A DNA stretch of 64,000 bases from Streptosporangium sp040640155 (GTDB taxonomy: Bacteria > Actinomycetota > Actinomycetes > Streptosporangiales > Streptosporangiaceae), in NCBI RefSeq assembly GCF_040640155.1, contig NZ_JBFABE010000001.1:186001-250000 (forward strand), written 5' to 3'. The notes under the pieces were generated by a model. That model ran no database searches and was not told the origin of the DNA. It was given only the letters and a program-made list of their open reading frames with translations. A program made the position numbers and the translations under genes. The first letter of the stretch is position 1. Each line of letters begins with the position of its first letter. Below, piece after piece: positions 57,253-64,000 of this stretch.

Positions 57253-58302
57253 ATGCGCGTCGACATCATCTCGATCTTCCCCGAGTACTTCGCCCCCCTC
57301 GAGGTCTCCCTGATCGGCAAGGCCCGCGAGCGCGGCATCCTCGACGTCCGCCTCCACCAGCTCCGCGACCGCGCCCACGACGTGCACCGCACCGTGGACG
57401 ACACCCCCTACGGCGGCGGCCCCGGAATGGTCATGAAGCCCGGCCCCTGGGGGGAGGCCATCGACGCGGTCCTGGCGGAGGAGCCGGACGCCCGGCCGCG
57501 GATGATCGTCCCCACCCCGAGCGGGGTGCCCTTCACCCAGAGGCTGGCGATGGAGTACGCCGCCGAGCCGTGGCTGCTGTTCACCCCGGCCCGCTACGAG
57601 GGCATCGACTCCAGGGTGACGGCCGAGTACGGCGCCCGCCTGCGGGTTGACGAGGTCAGCATCGGCGACTACGTCCTGGCCGGGGGCGAGGTCGCCGTGC
57701 TGGTGATGATCGAGGCCGTCGGGCGGCTGCTGCCGGGAGTGCTGGGCAACGCCCGTTCGGCGGTGGACGACTCGTTCGCCCCGGGAGCGATGGAGAACCT
57801 CCTCGAAGGACCCGTCTACACCAAACCGCCCGAGTGGCGGGGGCACGAGGTGCCCGAGGTCCTGCTCTCCGGGCACCACGGCAGGATCGCCCGGTGGCGG
57901 CGGGACGAGGCGTTGCGCCGTACGGCCGTGAACAGGCCCGAGCTGCTGACCCTGTTCGGCCCCGGGGGCCTGGACCGCCGTGACCGGGAGGTCCTGGCGG
58001 AACCGGGCCTCACCGCCTCGGGCCTCACCGCCTCGGGTCAGGTCGCCTCGGGTCCGGCCGTCTCCGGTCCGGCCGCCTCGGGTCCGGCCGCCTCTGACCG
58101 GGTCGCCTCCGGCCAGGCCGACGATCCCGTACCGGGGCCCGCCCGCGACCCGGCCGGTGGTCCCGCGACGGAGCCCGTCCCCGCGGAGTCCGTGCGGGCG
58201 GCCGATCCCGTACCGGATCACGGCCCCGAGGTCGATCCCGTACCGGATCACGCCTCCGGCTCCTCCGGCTCCGCCGCCGGCCCGGGAAAGCCGACCTCCT
58301 GA
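57253..58302 (+). CDS. trmD: tRNA (guanine-37-N1)-methyltransferase with C-terminal extension
   Basis: A 349-residue protein. Residues 1 to about 240 are a complete SPOUT methyltransferase (MRVDIISIFPEYF, PYGGGPGMVMKP, RYEGIDSRV and the knot loop EVSIGDYVLAGGEVA) that methylates G37 of tRNAs. The last 100 or so residues are Ala/Ser/Gly/Val repeats (LTASGLTASGQVASG) then Asp/Pro-rich repeats (DPVPDH), absent from typical TrmD of about 230-260 residues. Homodimer with S-adenosylmethionine bound in the knot. The extension looks disordered. Confidence 0.94.
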   Translation: MRVDIISIFPEYFAPLEVSLIGKARERGILDVRLHQLRDRAHDVHRTVDDTPYGGGPGMVMKPGPWGEAIDAVLAEEPDARPRMIVPTPSGVPFTQRLAMEYAAEPWLLFTPARYEGIDSRVTAEYGARLRVDEVSIGDYVLAGGEVAVLVMIEAVGRLLPGVLGNARSAVDDSFAPGAMENLLEGPVYTKPPEWRGHEVPEVLLSGHHGRIARWRRDEALRRTAVNRPELLTLFGPGGLDRRDREVLAEPGLTASGLTASGQVASGPAVSGPAASGPAASDRVASGQADDPVPGPARDPAGGPATEPVPAESVRAADPVPDHGPEVDPVPDHASGSSGSAAGPGKPTS

Positions 58303-58306
58303 CCGG

Positions 58307-58336
58307 TTGATTTCCGATCGGTCGGGAGGATATGGC
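58307..58336 (+). promoter_or_regulatory. Candidate rplS promoter
   Basis: TTGATT (58307-58312) and TATGGC (58331-58336) separated by 18 nt, just after the trmD stop. The 166-nt leader that follows to rplS contains GC-rich inverted repeats (for example GCCGGC/GCCGGC near 58374-58386). Confidence 0.35.
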
Positions 58337-58502
58337 AGACTGAAGCGTTGCCGCCGGTCGACTTCGGGCCGGCGCGCGTCGCCGGCCAGACGGTTCCGGC
58401 TCCCAGACACAGTCCATTCCAGCACGCGTGTCCGTCACGACGCCGCTCCGTCGCGGCCGGGCGGACCTCCGCGCGCCTTTGACAGACGAGGTACCAACTG
58501 CC

Positions 58503-58856
58503 ATGCACACGCTGATCAGCGAGCTCGAGAAGTCCGCGCTCCGCACCGACGTCCCGGACTTCCGGCCCGGTGACACGCTCGAGGTCCACGTCCGGGTCAT
58601 CGAGGGCAGCCGGTCCCGTGTCCAGGTCTTCAAGGGCTTCGTCCTGCGCCGCCAGGGCGGTGGCGCCCGCGAGACCTTCACCGTCCGCAAGGTCAGCTAC
58701 AGCGTCGGCGTCGAGCGGACCTTCCCGGTGCACAGCCCGGTCATCGAGAAGATCAACCTCGTGACCCGGGGCGACGTCCGCCGCGCCAAGCTCTACTACA
58801 TGCGTGACCTGCGGGGCAAGGCCGCCCGCATCCGCGAGAAGCGCGAAGCCCGCTAG
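58503..58856 (+). CDS. rplS: 50S ribosomal protein L19
   Basis: A 117-residue bL19 (MHTLISELEKSALRTDVPDF, RPGDTLEVHVRVIEGSRSRV, SVGVERTFPVHSPVIEKINL, RRAKLYYMRDLRGKAARI). Start ATG 58503; the open frame extends to 58428 but the family N-terminus begins here. Located at the 30S-50S interface. A terminator hairpin follows. Confidence 0.97.
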   Translation: MHTLISELEKSALRTDVPDFRPGDTLEVHVRVIEGSRSRVQVFKGFVLRRQGGGARETFTVRKVSYSVGVERTFPVHSPVIEKINLVTRGDVRRAKLYYMRDLRGKAARIREKREAR

Positions 58857-58873
58857 GCGTCCGGCCTCGCCGT

Positions 58874-58913
58874 ACTGGCCCGCTCACCCCTGGAACGCGG
58901 GGAGCGGGCCAGT
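58874..58913 (+). terminator. Hairpin terminator of rplS
   Basis: Perfect 12-bp stem ACTGGCCCGCTC (58874-58885) with GAGCGGGCCAGT (58902-58913), further paired inside by CCC/GGG, 18 nt after rplS. Confidence 0.7.
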
Positions 58914-59012
58914 GGCATGTGACGGGGTTTGGGATCCTGTGGCGATAAGCAGGCTAGGCGGTACCCGGTCGCTCGACCACATGGTGCCGCCCATCATCTA
59001 GGCTCGTCTGCG

Positions 59013-59882
59013 ATGACTAGCGAAGACCGGGAGTACGGCGCAGTCTCGCGTCGACCTGTCGAGGACGAGGTGGACGTGGTCGCCGAAGACACCCAGAAGA
59101 ACACCACGGGTGACAAGGACAAGAAGAAGGGCTCCTTCTGGAAGGAGTTGCCCGTCCTGATCGTCGTGGCCCTGGTGCTCGCCCTCATAATCAAGACCTT
59201 CGTGATCCAGGCGTTCTACATCCCGTCGGAGTCGATGGAGAACACTCTCCTCACCAACGACCGCGTCCTGGTCAACAAGCTCGTCTACCGCGTCCGCGAC
59301 ATCGAGCGCGGTGACGTGGTGGTCTTCTCCGGGGTCGACTCCTGGGACCCGGAGATCGACCTGGAGGAGCCCTCCAACGCGTTCGTCGGGTTCTTCCGCT
59401 GGGTCGGCACCGCCTTCGGCGTGGTGCCCGGCGAGAAGGACTACATCAAGCGGGTCATCGGCGTCAGCGGGGACACGGTCAAGTGCTGCGACGCCCAGGG
59501 CCGGGTGACGGTCAACGGGGTCCCCATCGACGAGAAGGGCTACCTCTATCCCGGGGACCTGCCCTCCCAGCAGCCCTTCGAGGCCAAGGTCGGCGAGGGG
59601 CGCCTGTGGGTGATGGGTGACCACCGCGTGGTCTCCCTGGACTCCCGGTCCCATCTGGGCGACCCCGGAGGGGGGACGATCCCGGTGGACAAGGTGATCG
59701 GACGGGCCTTCGTGATCGTGTGGCCGTTCTCCAGGGCCACCACCCTCCCCATCCCCGACACGTTCGGCCAGCAGGCGCTCAAGGTCGCCGCGATCGCCGG
59801 CGGGGCGACCCCGCTCCTGGCGGGCTTCGCGGGCGCCGTGCCGCTGGTGCTGTGGCGCCGTCGTCGCCTCTCGGAGCGGTGA
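59013..59882 (+). CDS. lepB: Type I signal peptidase (first copy)
   Basis: A 289-residue membrane peptidase. An acidic/basic cytoplasmic N-terminus leads into a membrane helix (ELPVLIVVALVLALIIKTFVI) and the catalytic domain with nucleophile Ser74 (PSESMENTL), Lys146 (YIKRVIGVSGDTV) and GRLWVMGDHR. A second hydrophobic segment at the C-terminus (GGATPLLAGFAGAVPLVLW) is a two-anchor layout seen in actinomycetes. It removes signal peptides from exported proteins such as the GH9 cellulase. Start ATG 59013, chosen over an upstream in-frame ATG. Confidence 0.95.
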   Translation: MTSEDREYGAVSRRPVEDEVDVVAEDTQKNTTGDKDKKKGSFWKELPVLIVVALVLALIIKTFVIQAFYIPSESMENTLLTNDRVLVNKLVYRVRDIERGDVVVFSGVDSWDPEIDLEEPSNAFVGFFRWVGTAFGVVPGEKDYIKRVIGVSGDTVKCCDAQGRVTVNGVPIDEKGYLYPGDLPSQQPFEAKVGEGRLWVMGDHRVVSLDSRSHLGDPGGGTIPVDKVIGRAFVIVWPFSRATTLPIPDTFGQQALKVAAIAGGATPLLAGFAGAVPLVLWRRRRLSER

Positions 59883-59890
59883 GGCGGCCC

Positions 59891-60484
59891 ATGACGACCG
59901 AACCCGAGGTCGAGAAGGGCAAGAGGCGCGGCAAGGGCGGCGGCCTGCGCGAGTCGCTGTTCCTGCTGGTGTGCGGGGTCGTGGTGGCCCTGCTGCTGCA
60001 GGTCTTCGTCTTCCAGTCGTTCTACATCCCGTCGGAGTCGATGGAGAGCACCCTGCGCGAGGGCGACCGGGTGGTCGTCAACAAGCTGCACGGCGCCTCC
60101 GAGCGCGGCGACATCGTGGTCTTCAGGGGCTGGAACAACCAGGACACCATCAAGAGGGTCATCGGGGTCGGCGGGGACACCGTGAAGTGCTGTGACGCCA
60201 AGCGCCGTATCACGGTCAACGGCGTGCCGCTGAACGAGGGCTCCTACCTGTACTCCGAGGACTTCCCCTCGGGCGACGAGTTCGAGAAGGTCGTGCCCGA
60301 GGGCCGCCTGTGGGTCATGGGGGACCATCGCACCGCCTCGGCCGACTCGCGCGCCCAGGAGGAGCGGCTGGGGGAGGGCACGGTCGCCGAGGAGGACGTC
60401 ATCGGGCGCGCCATCGTGATCTACTGGCCGTTCTCCAGGGCCGCCGTCCTGTCCCGGCCGGAGAGCTTCCTCAAGGTGAGATAG
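59891..60484 (+). CDS. lepB: Type I signal peptidase (second copy)
   Basis: A 197-residue paralogue with a single N-terminal anchor (SLFLLVCGVVVALLLQVFVF), Ser50 (PSESMESTL), Lys88 (TIKRVIGVGGDTV) and GRLWVMGDHR. It lacks the long insertion (about 35 residues before the catalytic Lys) and the C-terminal membrane segment of the first copy. It starts 8 nt after the first copy, so the pair is one operon; Streptomyces has a four-gene cluster at the same place. Confidence 0.95.
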   Translation: MTTEPEVEKGKRRGKGGGLRESLFLLVCGVVVALLLQVFVFQSFYIPSESMESTLREGDRVVVNKLHGASERGDIVVFRGWNNQDTIKRVIGVGGDTVKCCDAKRRITVNGVPLNEGSYLYSEDFPSGDEFEKVVPEGRLWVMGDHRTASADSRAQEERLGEGTVAEEDVIGRAIVIYWPFSRAAVLSRPESFLKVR

Positions 60485-60548
60485 CAGTACCGAATACCCT
60501 GAAGGGGGCGTACTCTCTGCTCATGTTCGCTGTGTCGCCCGTGGTGCC

Positions 60549-61235
60549 ATGACGGTGGTGTTCCGCCCCAGACCCAGTGTGGTCCGGCGGGATGCGGGGC
60601 TCTACGGCTACGAACGGGCCCTGGGCCGCCGTGGGCTCGGCCCCGTGGCCGGGGTCGACGAGGCGGGCCGGGGCGCCTGCGCGGGGCCCCTGGTGGTCGC
60701 CGCCGTGGTGCTGGGCGGCCGGATCGACGGTCTGGGCGACTCCAAGCTGCTGACGGCCTCCCGGCGCGAGTCGCTGTACGAGCGGATCGCGGCCACCGCG
60801 CGGGCGGTGGCGGTGGTGGTGATCCCTCCTGGGGAGATCGACCGCCGTGGCCTGCACAGGTCCAACATCGACGGAATGCGCAGGGCCGTGGCGCGGTTAC
60901 CCTGTGACCCCGGCTACGTGCTCACCGACGGGTTTCCCGTCCCGGGCCTGCCCGCGCCGTCGCTGGGCGTGTGGAAGGGGGACCAGGTGGCGGCCTGTGT
61001 CGCGGCGGCCTCGATCGTGGCCAAGGTGACGCGGGACGAGATGATGATCGCGTTGCACGAGCGCCACCCCCGGTACGGGTTCGCCGTGCACAAGGGGTAC
61101 GGCACCGCCGATCATCGAAGGGCTCTCAGCGCCTACGGCCCGTGTCCGGACCACCGCTTCTCGTTCTCGACGGTGGCGCGGTCAGGAGCGGGCGAGGTGA
61201 TGAGTGAGAATGAAGTGGGGGCCGGGGCCGTCTGA
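60549..61235 (+). CDS. rnhB: Ribonuclease HII
   Basis: A 228-residue RNase HII cutting RNA in RNA-DNA hybrids, including single ribonucleotides. Catalytic residues: Asp37/Glu38 in GVDEAGRGACAGP and Asp127 in LTDGFPVPG; DSKLL and RYGFAVHKGYGT are also conserved. ATG 60549, 64 nt after lepB. The last 20 residues extend slightly beyond the domain. Confidence 0.95.
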   Translation: MTVVFRPRPSVVRRDAGLYGYERALGRRGLGPVAGVDEAGRGACAGPLVVAAVVLGGRIDGLGDSKLLTASRRESLYERIAATARAVAVVVIPPGEIDRRGLHRSNIDGMRRAVARLPCDPGYVLTDGFPVPGLPAPSLGVWKGDQVAACVAAASIVAKVTRDEMMIALHERHPRYGFAVHKGYGTADHRRALSAYGPCPDHRFSFSTVARSGAGEVMSENEVGAGAV

Positions 61236-61274
61236 CCGGACGGTTCGGGGTGGGTGTTCGACAGGAGGACCGGT

Positions 61275-61598
61275 ATGAGCGCAGAGGATCTCGAAAAGTA
61301 CGAAACCGAGATGGAGCTGCAGCTTTACCGTGAGTACCGCGATGTCGTCGGCCTGTTCGCCTACGTCGTGGAGACCGAGCGCCGCTTCTATCTCACCAAT
61401 TCCGTCGATCTCGACGTGCGCACCGCCGAGAACGGTGACGTGTTCTTCGACGTGAAGATGCAGGACGCCTGGGTCTGGGACATGTACCGGCCCGCGAGGT
61501 TCGTCAAGAACGTACGGGTGGTGACGTTCAAGGACGTCAACGTGGAGGAGCTCGCCAAGCCCGACCTGGAGATGCCCAAGGAGGGCTTCTCCTCCTGA
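61275..61598 (+). CDS. DUF2469 protein
   Basis: A 107-residue soluble acidic protein conserved in actinobacteria at this place (SAEDLEKYETEMELQLYREY, DVVGLFAYVVETERRFYLTN, VFFDVKMQDAWVWDMYRPAR). Function unknown. ATG 61275 after GGAGG; the open frame starts a little upstream but without a ribosome-binding site. Confidence 0.9.
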   Translation: MSAEDLEKYETEMELQLYREYRDVVGLFAYVVETERRFYLTNSVDLDVRTAENGDVFFDVKMQDAWVWDMYRPARFVKNVRVVTFKDVNVEELAKPDLEMPKEGFSS

Positions 61599-61795
61599 GC
61601 GTCTCCCGCGCCCGCCGGTGAGGGCCGTCCTGGTGGCCCCGCGGGCGGGCCCGGCGGGCCGGGACGGTCTTGTCCACGGAGGTCTCCGCTCCGTCCACAG
61701 GGATCCCGATGGCCGGCCGGGGTATCCACAGAATCCGGTTCGGTCCCTCGGGGAGGCCGTGGGCTGGGCGAAGGTCTGGAACCGGAGGTGGTTCC

Positions 61796-62149
61796 ATGGC
61801 CGCGAAAGACACACTCGGCAGACACGGCGAACAGATCGCCGTGGAGTATCTGCTCGCCCACGACCTGCAGATCCTGGACCGTAACTGGCGGTGCCGGGAA
61901 GGGGAGATCGACGTCGTCGCCCGTGAGGGGCGCACGCTCGTCGCGGTGGAGGTGAAGACCCGCTCCGGCCGCAGTCACGGCACCGCCTTCGAGGCGGTCA
62001 CCGATGCCAAGATCGCCCGTCTGCGCCGGCTCGCGGGCAGATGGCTCGCCGACAGGCACGAGCGGTTCGACGCCATCCGGGTCGACGTCGTCGCCCTGGA
62101 GCGGTTCGCCGGGGACTTCGCCATCCGTCACGAGCGGGGGGTCTGCTGA
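61796..62149 (+). CDS. yraN: UPF0102 (YraN) endonuclease-like protein
   Basis: A 117-residue protein with a PD-(D/E)xK-like core: GRHGEQIAVEYLLAHDLQIL, then REGEIDVVAREGRTLVAVEVKTR, where Glu, Asp and the ExK triplet are placed as in Holliday-junction resolvase-type nucleases. Its activity is unproven. GGAGG lies 7 nt before ATG 61796. It precedes yifB and dprA, DNA-uptake genes, as in many actinobacteria. Confidence 0.92.
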   Translation: MAAKDTLGRHGEQIAVEYLLAHDLQILDRNWRCREGEIDVVAREGRTLVAVEVKTRSGRSHGTAFEAVTDAKIARLRRLAGRWLADRHERFDAIRVDVVALERFAGDFAIRHERGVC

Positions 62150-62199
62150 TGCCTGCCGGCCTGTCCTGGATCGTCCGCTCGCCCCGGGGGGTGGGCTGA

Positions 62200-63879
62200 G
62201 TGGCCGTCGCACGCACCCGCTGTGTCGCCCTGGTCGGGGTCACCGGCCGCCTGGTCGAGGTGGAGGCCGACGTCGGCAGCGGCGTCGCGGGCCTGCATCT
62301 CATCGGCATGCTCGACACCGCGCTGAGCGAGGCCCGCGACCGGGTCCGCTCCGCCCTGGTCAACAGCCGGTACGCGTGGCCCGACGCCCGGATCACCGTC
62401 AGCCTGTTCCCCGCCAGCCTGCCCAAAAGGGGCAGTTTGTTTGATCTCGCCATCGCCGTGGCACTGCTCGCGGCGGCCGGATTCGTGCCACCGGCGAAGG
62501 TCGCCGAACCGTTCTTCCTGGGGGAGCTGGGTCTCGACGGCTCCGTCAGACCGGTCCGCGGTGTCCTCCCTGCCGTGCTGGCCGCCGTCGCCGCCGGTGC
62601 CCGCGTCGTGGTCGTCCCGGCGGGCAACGCCGCCGAGGCCGCTCTGGTGCCGGACGTGACCGTGGTCCCGGTGACCAGCCTGGCCGCCCTGATGAGCCGC
62701 CTGCGGGGTGACGAGCCCTTCCCCGGCCCGGGGGATCTCCACGGCCCGGGAGTCCTCCCAGGGGCGGACGACCCGTCCGACCCGGAGAACCCGGCTCGCC
62801 CGGGGGAGGTCGTCCCGGGGGCGGGGCGGGTGCCCGGCCGGGCCGGGCCTCGCGAGCGGGGAGGCGAGCCAGGAGGGGGCTCGGGCTCCTGGGACGGTTC
62901 GGGGGAGGATCCCGAGGGCGGTCCCGACCTGGGAGACGTCGCCGGTCAGCCTCTCGCCCGCCGGGCCCTGGAGGTCTGCGCCGCCGGAGGCCACAACCTG
63001 TGGATGCTCGGGCCACCGGGCACGGGCAAGACCATGCTCGCCGAGCGGCTGCCGACGCTGCTCCCGGCCCTGGAGTGGGAGCAGGCGCTGGAGGTGACCG
63101 CCATCCACTCGGTCGCCGGTGCGCTGCCCGCCGACCGTCCCCTGTTGGTCCGGCCGCCCTTCGTGGCGCCCCACCACACCGCGACCGTCGCCTCGATGAT
63201 CGGCGGGGGCAGCGGGACGATCCGTCCCGGAGCGGTCTCGCTGGCCCATCGGGGAGTGCTCTTCCTGGACGAGGCCCCGGAGTTCCCGGCCGGCGTTCTC
63301 GACGCGCTCAGGCAGCCGCTCGAATCGGGCCAGGTGACGGTCGCGAGGGCGCTGGGGTCGGTGACCTTCCCCGCCCGGTTCGCGCTGGTGCTGGCGGCCA
63401 ACAGGTGTCCCTGCGCGCGGCCCTCCACCCCGGACGACCCGTGCTCGTGCGCTCCCGCCGCCCGCCGCCGCTACCTCGCCAGGCTCTCCGGTCCTCTGCT
63501 CGACCGTATCGACGTCAAGGTCAGCCTGTTGCGGTCGACCAGGCGCGAGCTCCTGGCCGACCGCAGGTTCGTCGAACCGAGCAGGGTGGTGGCCGAGCGG
63601 GTGCGGCTGGCCCGTGAGCGCGCCGCCAAGCGGTTCGCGAACACCCCGTGGCGGTGCAACGCCGAGGTCCCGGCCCGGCTCCTGCACACCGAGTACCGGC
63701 CGTCGGCCACGGCCGTGTCTCCCCTGCTCAGGCATCTCGACAGCGGCCGGTTGAGCGCCCGGGGGCTCGACAGGATCATCAAGGTGGCCTGGACCCTGGC
63801 CGATCTCGCCGGAAAGGACCGGCCGGAGCTCCACGAGACCAACACCGCGCTCGGGCTCTGGCTTGGGGAGGACCGGTGA
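62200..63879 (+). CDS. YifB/ComM-family AAA+ ATPase (Mg-chelatase-like)
   Basis: A 559-residue protein: N-terminal Lon-protease-like domain (LVGVTGRLVEVEADVGSGVA to about 165), a Gly/Pro/Glu-rich linker of about 75 residues (about 172-245), AAA+ module with Walker A GPPGTGKTM (Lys277), Walker B GVLFLDEAPEF, a Cys-rich NRCPCARPSTPDDPCSC zinc-like motif, and a C-terminal MCM-like helical domain. ComM helicases drive branch migration of incoming DNA. GTG 62200. Overlaps dprA by GTGA. The linker is longer than in typical members of about 505 residues. Confidence 0.93.
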   Translation: MAVARTRCVALVGVTGRLVEVEADVGSGVAGLHLIGMLDTALSEARDRVRSALVNSRYAWPDARITVSLFPASLPKRGSLFDLAIAVALLAAAGFVPPAKVAEPFFLGELGLDGSVRPVRGVLPAVLAAVAAGARVVVVPAGNAAEAALVPDVTVVPVTSLAALMSRLRGDEPFPGPGDLHGPGVLPGADDPSDPENPARPGEVVPGAGRVPGRAGPRERGGEPGGGSGSWDGSGEDPEGGPDLGDVAGQPLARRALEVCAAGGHNLWMLGPPGTGKTMLAERLPTLLPALEWEQALEVTAIHSVAGALPADRPLLVRPPFVAPHHTATVASMIGGGSGTIRPGAVSLAHRGVLFLDEAPEFPAGVLDALRQPLESGQVTVARALGSVTFPARFALVLAANRCPCARPSTPDDPCSCAPAARRRYLARLSGPLLDRIDVKVSLLRSTRRELLADRRFVEPSRVVAERVRLARERAAKRFANTPWRCNAEVPARLLHTEYRPSATAVSPLLRHLDSGRLSARGLDRIIKVAWTLADLAGKDRPELHETNTALGLWLGEDR

Positions 63880-64000
63880 ACGAGAGGCTCGCACGGCTCG
63901 TCCTGATGCGCCTGGCCGAGCCCGGGGACGCCGCCATGGGCGCGCTGGTCGCCTCACGCGGCCCGGAGGGGGCCGTCGCCCTGGTCGGGGAGGGGGCGGT
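63876..64000 (+). CDS. dprA: DprA/Smf-type DNA-processing protein, 5' part only
   Basis: GTG 63876 overlaps the yifB stop (GTGA). The 41 visible residues (NERLARLVLMRLAEPGDAAM and on to EGAVALVGEGA) match the N-terminal helical domain that precedes the Rossmann fold of actinobacterial DprA. Position after yifB supports this. The rest lies outside the window. Confidence 0.75.
   Translation, partial: MNERLARLVLMRLAEPGDAAMGALVASRGPEGAVALVGEGA

Overview
The window is a GC-rich (about 70 %) actinomycete chromosome segment with dense coding, many GTG starts and 4-nt stop/start overlaps. Three complete conservons, an actinobacterial histidine-utilisation cluster, amtB-glnK-glnD and the block ffh-rpsP-rimM-trmD-rplS-lepB-rnhB-yraN-yifB-dprA place it in a filamentous actinobacterium. 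Streptosporangiaceae or a close relative is my best guess, not proven. I see no rRNA, tRNA, CRISPR array, insertion sequence or phage gene.

Layout. 0-5 kb: the end of an AbiEii-type nucleotidyltransferase, a small helical protein, a stand-alone acyl carrier protein plus ketosynthase, and an ABC half-transporter behind two GTCAAC-type palindromes. 5-15.3 kb: histidine utilisation (hutU, an RpiR-type regulator, then an M20 amidohydrolase, hutF and hutI). The hutU and M20 promoters share a near-identical 16-bp palindrome. Between them lie a PadR-controlled drug-type ABC exporter, a small unknown gene and an SDR. 15.5-20.5 kb: an HrdB-like sigma factor, GNAT, MarR and a secreted GH9 cellulase with a CBM2. 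21.3-25.3 kb: amtB-glnK-glnD, the nitrogen-signalling operon.

25.4-53.4 kb is the most distinctive part. Three paralogous conservons (25.4-29.7, 39.6-44.3, 48.7-53.4 kb) each encode a membrane histidine-kinase-like protein, a roadblock/LC7 protein, a DUF742 protein and a Ras-like GTPase. Between conservons 1 and 2 lies an amino-sugar/polyamine cluster: SIS isomerase, glucosamine-kinase-like phosphotransferase, PotDBCA-type ABC importer, TetR, MGT-type glycosyltransferase and aldehyde dehydrogenase. Between conservons 2 and 3 lies an SsuABC/NrtABC-type importer.

53.4-64 kb is housekeeping: signal recognition particle GTPase, a 35-codon membrane ORF coupled to it, ribosomal proteins S16 and L19, KhpA, RimM, TrmD with an unusual C-terminal extension, two type I signal peptidases, RNase HII, DUF2469, YraN, YifB/ComM with a long internal linker, and the start of dprA.

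Family assignments rest on motifs read by eye. Promoter, operator and terminator calls are sequence inspection only. No database search was possible.
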